Part shown: positions 27,401-38,552 of the stretch, in pieces
Position numbering within the stretch: the first letter of the stretch is position 1
Layout: every line of letters begins with the position of its first letter
Assembly (NCBI GenBank): GCA_028015205.1
Contig: CM051512.1
Coordinates: 17,391,139 to 17,455,138 of the forward strand
Origin: Mytilisepta virgata
Taxonomy: Eukaryota > Mollusca > Bivalvia > Mytilida > Mytilidae
Length of the DNA: 64,000 nucleotides
Direction of reading: 5' to 3'
The notes under the pieces: generated by a model
Seen by the model: only the letters and a program-made list of their open reading frames with translations
Told to the model about the DNA's origin: nothing
Database searches by the model: none
Program-made: the position numbers and the translations under genes

Positions 27401-30400
27401 TAGAATTGTTGTAAAGACATGTAGAAAGGGAAACAGAGAGAGTCCTACTAAAAGGTCACTATGTTAAAACTCCGTATGGCATAATCATGAAAAGAATCGT
27501 ATATGCGTCATGAATATCAAAATTCATAAAAAAAAACTAAAAAAAACGCGTAGCAATTGTTTGACTCAACAATTACCAAATTGAAGTCACTAAGTGTATT
27601 ATTCAAATAAACGAAGATAATTAAACTGAGAACAATATAAAGTTGATGGAGTAAGTCGGAAATCGCAGTCATCTCCGCACTCCTATATGTGCATCACTTT
27701 TACAACCATCCGGAACCCAAGAGCTAGCCCCGATTAATTATGAGGTCCATGCTGCTCTTTTCTGTTTAGATTTTTATGTTTGGTGGCCTTTGTTTCTTTG
27801 TTCTCGTCCTTTCCCATCTAAGATTTGTCTCTGTCTCTAGAATGGTGATTGGTTGATGACCTCCCGGCTTTACTCCACTTTGTTAATTTTTTGAAAAAAA
27901 ATATGTCTTATACATTTTTGCGCATCTAAATACGGTGTATAACACCACTGTATTGTAATAAAACGTATAAGGTTAAAAATGTGAAAGAGGGATTAAACTT
28001 TTAAAATCCTTACTAGTGTACAACAATACTGTATGAAAATAAAATACATAAAGTGAAAAAAATTGAAGGGTTTACGTTTTAAGCTTAAACTAGAAAACTG
28101 CTGTCAGAAGGAAACAATGATCCCCTGCACTCTCTGTAAATAGTTGGAGCACTTGACCAATGTCAAAAATATAAAACCTTATTCCCATCCAAAAATAGTA
28201 AGCAATCATTCTATTTTCAAATTAAAATAAAAAAACACAATTAAAAATATAAAAAAACTTAGATTAAGCTTAAACTTTCAATTTGACCGAAGTGAGCCCC
28301 ATGTTTAAAATTTGAAAGGTAAAACCTTAATTTGCATCTACATATAGTGTAGGACCATATTATATATAACTAAAATGAATGAATTGAAAAATGAAAGAAC
28401 GAGTTTACGAAAATTTAGAATTTCGACCTAATTTTAACGAACTAAATGCTTGACCATACTTTATAGAAATAAACTGCATATATTGGAAAAAGGAACCATG
28501 AGTTTACTTCAAAAGCTTAACTTTGCAATTTGAAATTCGACCTCTGTGGGCCCTAATTTTAGAATATTAAAACTGTAAAACCTTATTGCGCATCTGCAAA
28601 TAGTGATTGACAATACTATTTAAGCATAAATTTGAAATATGAAAAATGAGTTTTCGTCGTAAGCTTAAATTCAACCCCCTGTAGCCTTTTGTTTAGAAAA
28701 TCAAAATTCTAAAACCCTATTAGAAATCTAAATGTAGTATGCAACCATTCTATAAAGAAAAGGGAAGGAGTAGTTGATGTAACAAGAAAGTGTGACGGAC
28801 GGAAACAATCGCCAATATCCTCGCACTTTCTGGTAAAAATATTGTGAATTTCGTAAACTGTGTCGTTTCAAAGAAAATTCAAGAATATTTGTTTCGGTCT
28901 TGTCTTCGTTGTTCTCAGTATGTCAGGTTTTTTTTTTCGATTTACCCTCCTTCGAATATCCCTTTGGTATTTCTTGACTTTACTTATCGCCTTTGTCTGT
29001 CTGTTCGTTGTGACCTAAACATCTATTTCATTTTTAATTTAAGGCATTTCATAACTTTACATTATAATGGAAATTAAATTAGTTTGAGACAGAAATAGAA
29101 ATAAAATATATATACTTGGATTAAGATGGCATCATTGCTATTCCATGAAATTGATGCATGCAGAATTTTTTCATTTTATTTCTTTACAGTTGTGTTATAC
29201 ACAGTAAGTAGATGTCTACTAGTTTTAACATTTTGGGTTAACAGGGGTCAAACGTCGAAAATTTAGAATTTATGCTTGTGACCTTAACTTCTCTTTCATT
29301 ATTTACTTTATGCATTCCAAATGAAAATGTGACTGTTCCATTGATGTTGTCCTTTCCTCATACCGGATGTCACATGGGCAGTATGTCGGGTGTCCTGCAG
29401 GAAGGAGAGACTGCTTACTCTTTAAAAGCACCTGAGTATACATCCGGTTTTTTGTGGGGTCCATGTTGTTCATATGTTTTTAATTTTTAAGTGTAGTGTT
29501 TGTATTGTTTTGGTCTTGTCTTCGTTGATCTTCGGAGCTTGTCAGTTGCTTTGGATTATCATTTTCGTCATACTCGTATATTTAGATGGGCAATAAGGTT
29601 TTAGAATGTTGATTTTAAATGCGTTGGACCCAAAGATGTGGGAAATCGTGAATAATAAGCATGTGGCCGGAATTAGTCTTTAATTCTTCAATTCGTGCAT
29701 TTTATTTCTTTGCAGTATTATGCACCTTCATTTGTAGATGTGCATTTAGGTTTCCGTATTATTGATAATCAAAATTTGCAGCCCTTGGGGGCAATTTTTG
29801 AAATCGTATATTTACGCTTGTGACTTCATTTCATTTTGTATTGGATTTGTTTCTCCATAGAATGATTGCATACCAGCTTTAAATGGGCAATAAGGTTTCA
29901 GCTTCATCCCTTAATGTGTCGCAACTAATTACGGGGGTGCAGGAATAACTTTTGATTCCCAAGAAGTTTTCTGGTTATTTTAAAAAAAAAATTTATCAAA
30001 AGGTAGAGGGTAGTTTAACATTTAAATAGTTGCTGGCGTTCAAGTACCAGGTGTTTTGTTTTTAATTTATATTTTATGAATTTCGGTTGCATCAATGATA
30101 AGTAAAAATTTTGACAAATCTAGGAAAAAAAATTAAACCAATTTGCAGGAGTAATGGAAACTAGGACCAAGATTTTACTGAATTGGCCATTTGCATAGTC
30201 ATAGGAAATAAACATTCAGAACAACATGTAATCTTTTTAGAGCATAATTTTTCTACCCGGCTCTTTCGTTTATTTGAATTGTTTAAGAATACTGTAAATT
30301 CATTATTATTCTTTGTATACCAATTTGAAATAAATAATAAACCTAGTTGATTTTTTATTTTTTTTGCCCTAAAATCGTTCTTATCTTTCCAGAATATAGT

Positions 30401-33400
30401 GCTGTAAATACTGAAAGGGAAATTGAAGCAGAACAAATAAAAGGTTGATATGTTCATGATGTTAATCGTAAAATTGGCATAAACCTTAAAGGAATCATAC
30501 ATGCCTCATGGAGGCAAAATCTTATCAAAAGTTGTTTAAAATGTTTACGTGGACGTATATGTATAACGAAACAATAAGCAATTAAAGTCATTCAGATAAG
30601 AATCTTGGAAATATTAATCTGATACCTATAATACTAATTATGATGCACAAAATTTGCACGCTTCGTCGAGTTATATATATATATTCTTTAATTCCTCTTT
30701 TACAGAGATATACAAGTGAAAATGTTACAATATTTCTTCAGTAGAATAATTACTGTTCATGAATTAATAAAAATAATGAAAAAGATAGAAAAAAAAAATA
30801 TTTGTTAATATTAAGTTCAATTGTTATCAGAGAAATAAACACGAGCAGTGTCACGGAAGAACTTGGCACTAATGTTCATAAAGATATGTTTGTCATCTTC
30901 CATTTCAGAACATTTTTCGATTAAATCATCTAACCTTCCCATTAGCACATGTAAAAAACGTTCTGTTGATGCAGAAAATAGATTGTCCAAATAAATATAA
31001 GCTTGAACACCAAAATCATTTAACACTGTGGTCCAAAATCGATCACGTATAACTTCAGTAATCGGACAGTTCAAAGTGAAATGTTCTATTGTATCCACAA
31101 TGCTTGTGTAGAAAATTAATGTCAAATTTAATGTGAGTTACCCTGACTTTCGACAAAGAGGATTACTGCTGTCACAAAAGCTTCTTAACCAGGGTTTTAT
31201 CAGGGATAAGTTGATGTCATCACTTAAGAAATTTTACGGTCGTCATCATGAATTGATTGACCATTACAGTGTTCCAATATCTAAGATGATGTTGGACCTG
31301 TTCCCACTGTCGTAACCTTTCATGTGCCTCCTACGATTTGTGACTTCCACCGGATTGACTTTGTTGAACTTCACGACGGGTGCCGTATACGGAGCAGGAA
31401 CTGCTTACCCTTCCGGAGCACCTGGGTTCACTCCTGGTTTTTATAGGAGTTCGTGTTGTTCATTGTTTTCAGTTTTCTGTGTTTATTTGTTGTGCTTTGT
31501 GGTTGTTCGTTTGTCTTCCCGGGTTTGTCTGTCCAATGGATTACGTTTTTTTGATTGCTCCTTAGGTATATTTGTCCTTTTTTTTTTAATGATAGTGATA
31601 CATTATTAAGTAAGTACGAACATCCTTTATTTATAATGCGTACAAATGAATTAAGATTAATTGATTATTCTTAAATTTTATTTTAAAAAAAATCAAATTC
31701 AATTATGTTAAAACATTACAAAAAACACAGATCATCAAAAAATTAGTTTTTTTTTAAATTTATATAAATTATTAAGGGATTATGGACCGAAAACAGACCA
31801 GTATTTAAAGCGACAAGGAAGCTATAAAACTTTAGCATAAAGTGAAATAAAAAATTTGCAATTTTAGAGAATGTTATGGACTAAATAATCTGATATATAC
31901 ATTTTTTAAACAGCTTCGATAAAAATTTATCATGGATTAAATACACAAACCCCTTTTCACGCCTACTTTTAATTACACTGGCTGAAAATATATATTTTGA
32001 AACCGTTATTAATAAAGTCACGTGATGTCCGCTATAATGGGGCATGGCACGTACTCTGTAACTTTTAAAAAATATTAAATTTGTAAAAGATAATTTTATT
32101 TATCAATTCAATGCCAATATCGAAATTACTAGTAACTGAGTGAAACCCCTGGTTAAGAATTTTGAGATAGCTGACAGAAAGAGAAATCTTTTAAATTTTA
32201 GATAATAAATCCTTTGCATAATCCATAATTTAGTCAAAGGGAATACAACGTCAAACTAATATGAAAAAATTTTCTCTGTACATCTCTTTGTATTGAAACT
32301 GTACTGTCAAAAAGAACTATCGTCAGGTTTAACCACTAGAAATACGATTATGTGTTAATTAAAATAATACTTGATTTTTACAGGAATCAAAGATGACAAG
32401 TATGTAAAAGATTTCGAAAAGAAACCAATTATATTTACAATGAGCGGTAAATAAATTAATGAGCTATTGCCATAAAATATGTTGATATTTTATAGTTTAA
32501 ATATTCAGCTTAACAACGGAAAAGATGAGGGTTATTCGTTATAACATCCTTGTAATGTATCAACAACAAAACTATGAACATGACACATGCAACATCAGGA
32601 TTCACATATTAATGCATATTAAGATTACAACTGAAGAAAGTTAAAATTACCAATAATAAGCGGTGTACACAACATCAAGTAAATCTTATCATTCAGTGTT
32701 ATATATTTAATGATAATTACAGTATTAATTCTTTTTATCAAGTATAAATAGAATAATCAATGCCTTTCCAGGAGAGAAGCATGCAGATTCTGCAGTAAAT
32801 GTCGAAAGAGAAACGGAGACATTACCATTAACAGGTGAATATGTAAATCATAAAGATGAGATATACTTAATTGAAAGGAATGGTATATGCCCTATGGAGA
32901 CAAAATTCTAAACATTGATAAAAATGCCGATGTTTGACTGAGGAATGAACAAATTAATATTGTTAAGAAATTAATATTGCACGAGGGAGATTCTCTTTGA
33001 TAATTAGAAAATTTGACATTTTTGTAATATACAATTTAGTATAAAAATTTCGGTACAGTATCGAAATAGTAGAAACTGAACTGGTGGTACACTAGAAGAC
33101 ACTGTGTCCACAAGCAGCGGTATAGCCTCAGTCGTAAAATTCTTTGATACCAATTGTGATCCACCAGATGTTTAGTCGATTTATGACTCAAGATGTGTTC
33201 AACGCATACAATTTGATAACCAAAACAGAAATCATAAACATTTGCAAACCACATTAAAAAAAGAGAACCAATATGACCAAAACACTTAATATCAAAACCA
33301 TCTAAAGCCAAATTATGCCTGAGAGAGATATGCCTTAATTTTCAGAAGACATTCCATTTTTGTAAACGGTATGAATTTTGGGTTAGTTTTGAAATACTAG

Positions 33401-36400
33401 CAACTGAAGTGGTAATACCATGCACAATAAACCACTATTGCTATAATAAAATTCTTTGATACCAGTTTCGATACATGTAATGAAGTGAGTTTACCCACTT
33501 CGGATTCGATTAAATAATTATAGGTCTTACCAGATCTGTTAGTTAGGCCAAAGTGATGACACTATAAAAATTAATATTTATTCACACCACTACCACAAAA
33601 CTGAACAAAACAAAACTCAAGGAACACAAATCTATTTCTCCAACTATCACATCTGACAGCTATAACTACAACAATAAACACTCTACACATCTTGATACGG
33701 ATCATCACCGACACACCCTTGTGACTGACATCTAATTACTCAAACCATAAATCCCATGTGAAAGGATATGTCAGACTCGAAATTTGGGTGGGGTTTGGGT
33801 TTTCAAAAATGGAACTAAATTTACCTGGAATAATTGCCCTGGTGAGCAAATATATATTACTAAATGTCCTGCTATGACTATTCCTGATGTAATAAATTTC
33901 TCTGGCAATTCTGACTCGCAAAACTAAATATATTCCATTTCAAGTCAACACCTTTCCAATGTCCAGTTGAAAATGACACACCCCAAGACCTGAACAAGTA
34001 ACTATAAATAACCTGTTTGACCTGACCAATATATTGTAGCGGTCAAGTGAGGGGTCCACTCGTTTTTCCCAAATACTGCTGTGACAAAAGATTGTTATTT
34101 TCAGGTTACCAGCACTACTATGACACTAATTCACAGTGAATGAATACAAGATTAGACAACTAATCTTGAATGTTTTTGAGAACAAGGTTATTTATGTTTT
34201 TATGTGTATTTTGTCTCTGAACATTTACATTGATATGTATAAAGGGACATGGGACATTGGGAATAATCCAACAAATTTCAATGTTACAATCTCAGTTGAA
34301 AAGAATAAACTTATGAAAAGGACCTGTTCTCTCAATTTAGTCTGTGGAAATATTAAACACACACTCTGTTATGCGTTCGACTGAAGTGATACCAACTGTG
34401 GAGGAGGTGACTCTCCAAGAATATGGTACAAGCACGACCAACGACACTCCAGAGGGAGATCTCTAATTTAAGGCTGATACCGACAGACTATCTGAAGAGA
34501 ACAGGGACTATCTGGCAATCAATTAGTCTCTTGTTGGACAGCAAGAGGGTCTAATGTCTCATGAGATGGCCAGGGAACCGTAGATGTTGTGGGCCTTTGC
34601 TGCTGATATATGGGAGATAATTATGTTGAAGAAAGAAGACTGTATTGAACAGATATTCTATTATTCTGATTCAATTAACAATAAATTTTATAACATTTAC
34701 TTTGTTATTCTATTGACAATATATGAAAATAAGCCTCAGTGTTCAACCAGTTTTACTATGGTAAACTTGTATACTACAGCATATAATATCCCTTATTTTG
34801 AACTGTTAATTGTTCAATAATACAAATGAACTTCTGGAGTGCACAGAAGTTAAAATAACTTTTACTCCTACTTTTAACTATCCTTTATTTATATGAAAAT
34901 CCTATAACCCTGAACTTATCTCTATACTTGAAAGTTTAGAAATATAAAATTATTTTATAACATAACATGATATCAGACACTGTTATATTGCAGGATTCCT
35001 AGCAAACTGTGAATTTCTCTGATTTATAGGAAAATGCAATGAATCAGGATTCCTATGTCCAAATCTTAACCATGAAATGATGCCTAACCCTTACATGAAA
35101 AAGGGGCATGGGAAAATGGCAAATACTTTATTTCTATAAAATGAAATAACTGATAGGGTGAAAACGAATCTGATCAAGTAGAAATTTTGTGCTACTTGCA
35201 ATTCAGATCAATGGGAAAATAGAGTTTGACTCAAAGTTTAACTCTGACTTAGTTTTAAACATAACTAGAATGATTCAAAGACAGGAAAAATCTAAATTGT
35301 CTTGTTAATTTTTGATACAAATTTAAGAGAACATTAAACTTGAATAAGAAATTCCAAAAGTAAGGAAAGGTCTTTGGAAAACATTCCGAAATTCGCGAAA
35401 AACATGATTACTAACCAAAATGTGTAAGAAACTGAATAAGCTGAAGCTACTCGACTGATAATGAGCCAGAAGACGTGGAAGAAGAAGTAGTGAATCTGTC
35501 GGAAAAATCCTTTATATATCCCCTAGAACAGTCGGGGCAACGAGCGTGCGTTCATAGCAACCGTCGGGGATATCGGTTCAGCATCCGAAAATGACAGAAA
35601 AATAATCCCCGACAAGCACATAAAAATACTATACAGCGTAAACAAGATGTTTACGGAACACTAAAATGTTCATAAAATACATTGCAATTAGACAATAAAT
35701 ATCATTTGTACTTTAATTCATAAATTAATCGTAATGCTCAAATTCACTCAGATCGTATCATACTCCCTTTCCGACAAAATATACAAACAAGGTCACGTCA
35801 GGTCACATTCCACAAACAAATTTGCATACAATTCTTGCGCATGCGTTCTACAACTTTTTCACCGGAAATCGTACAACATGAAAATGAAAGTTGTTACACA
35901 CACGACAAGAGGTAAACTTTCTCACTTATCCAGACATACAAATGACTAAACACTGAAAAATCTCAACACAAATGATCGTGAGGGCACAGGTAAATAACTG
36001 AAAACGTTTACAAATTATGCTGTCATGTCCCAGCGTTAAGTAAAAATCAATGAACAAGTGCCCGATGTCAAAACGGCACATGGTAACCACGTGAATCAAT
36101 GCAAAATATTACAATATCTATATATCTATATATATTTTGTTACATAAATAGTCACACGATCAACGAAATCGTTTGTCTAAGATTTCATTACTAATAATTA
36201 ATAACATTACAGTATAAATCAAAATAATATCTTAAGGTCAAGGCGAAGTAATTGAACGCCATCTAGTGTTCATTTGTTTACCGTTTCAAGGGTAACAGCC
36301 CCTTGTCATTGTATTACGTCCCCGAATGATTGTCTGTCTGACGTCGTAACCACTATGACGTTGACTCCGGAGGAGCAGTGGAGTCGTCGTAAGGTAGAAA

Positions 36401-38513
36401 TAATGGTGTGTTCAGACGTAGTTATTATGCAATGCAAAACTTTTTCGGAACGTTCCAAAACGCATTGTGCGTTTGCATGTCCCTTCATTATCAAAACGCA
36501 TTCTAAAGCATTATTTTGTCGTGTAAACGCGGCATATTTAGACTAATTCGTTTCAGAATCATAGATACATGTGTACATGTTGTTATTTCTACAGTACATA
36601 TTATGCAAGTAGTTTTCTTAGCTTAAATTTTAGGTATTTATGTACAGTGTATTACCTCCATAGTATTAACACGACGTAAGTCAACTTTTTGACACTTAGA
36701 TCATGGGTACATTGCTATAAATTTACCAAACATCTCAATTTCTGAACTACATGTAAGTAAATAACGCGAATGAATATCTGACGTGAAGTTGCGCATAAAA
36801 ACATCATTTTTACTTTGATGGAGAAATTAAAAATATCAATCAAATGCAGACGGTCCTCGTTATCCTTTTAAAAAAATATTGTTACTTATATTTTTGATTA
36901 AACGTCTTTGCAATTTCATCGTGCTCTAGAATTCGCCTGGTATTGGAATTAATTCGTACAGCTTCGGCATATGAATACTGCGAATTAAACTGAATCGATT
37001 GAAAATGTGACCGATATTAGCTTAATTTTATGATCTCTTCACATGATCTATTGAGAATGTACATTAACTGTTTTTTATTTTGGTTAATAAGGCCACACAA
37101 AATTGATTTTAAGTTCTTTGGATTTTTTAAGGGTAAATATAGGTGCGAGCGAGCATTTTTTTTTGTTTTTTTCAGGCGCCATTGAATATCAAACTTAAGT
37201 GTGACACAACTTTTTATTATTAATTTGGATAAGGGGCGAATTTTGAGCTCTTAATTTTAAAATGAAGCGGCAAAAAACTTGCACTTTTAAAAACCAACGA
37301 CCTAAAAATCAATTTGGTTTGGCGGCGAATATTTCAGCCAAAATAAGCATTATCAGCTCCCACTGTGTGAAAAATGTTTCCGTTGTCAATTATCCTTACG
37401 GATCTATACACTCCTGCTTATCTCTCGCATGCAAGCATTTTTTGTTAGAAGTTTTAATTTTGTGATAACGGCAATACCCTCCAAATTTAACGCATTTTAA
37501 AATAAAAGAAGTTGTTTTCAAATTATGCGGAGTTGGTCAACTTGACGCACTTTGATTTTTTTTTAATATTTTCACGGGACAATAAGGATACAGTTCACGG
37601 CATAACATAAATTTCGGAGCAAGACTTCCATTACATTTTACTATATTACCAAGGAATTTATATTTTTGCAATACAAATGATTCATCGACAACATGAAAAT
37701 CAAACTTTGTCATTCAACAATTAATAAATAAAATCCGCAACTCCTTACGGCAAAAAGTAAATAAATAAAGAAATAAAGAAATAAAGTGGTCAATAAATAA
37801 AAATTAATAAAAGCATTAAAATTGAAAAATATACATCAGATGAAAGAAGAAGATTTGTTGTTTGTACTGTGATTATAATCTGCAATACATAAACGTTATC
37901 GAACGCCTTACGTCATGACGTTGCCGAAAAAAATCACCAAAATTGGTACCTTGATATTTTTCTTCGGCAGCAGATACAATGAAATCAAGCATGGGGACGT
38001 CCCAAATATTTTATATCACCAGAAAGCTCGTGGATGAGGCAATATAATATTAGTTTTTAAAGAAACTGTAGGGTTAACATCAATGGTTTTAATAGACTTT
38101 TTGAGCAAAATTGTCGAAAAATTGACGTTTTCCCTATATATCCTATGTTAAAAGTTAATTTCAGAACGCATTTTCCAAGGGTTATAACAAAAAAATACCC
38201 CCCTTTTTATTTCATATTCCAATGTATTTCGATTAGCTTTACATACTGACAAAAAATTAGAAAACTGTAGGATACTTTCAATTACTTCGCCTTGACCTTA
38301 ATAGCAATGTCTGCTACCCAAGTTAGACGCAAAGCTGAAGTAATTACTAATTAAAAAAAAATAATTGATTAACATTAAAAATATCATGGAAATCTGACCA
38401 TAAACTTTCTCTCCTGACAACAAGGTCAGTCAGATTTCCTCATACGAATAGAAAGTCAAATGATGATCTAGCATTCCTGATATTTCTTCGTAATAAAAGC
38501 AATAAAATCGATA

Positions 38514-38552
<39 letters not shown>

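Noticed and set aside
34026..35600. Possible LTR retrotransposon (GTAGCGGTCAAGTGAGGGGT as an LTR start)
   Set aside because: No second LTR, primer-binding site or gag/pol sequence could be found.
36274..36546. Opposing ORFs near the left end of the TTAA element
   Set aside because: No transposase motif (no conserved Asp triad or zinc finger) and short length.
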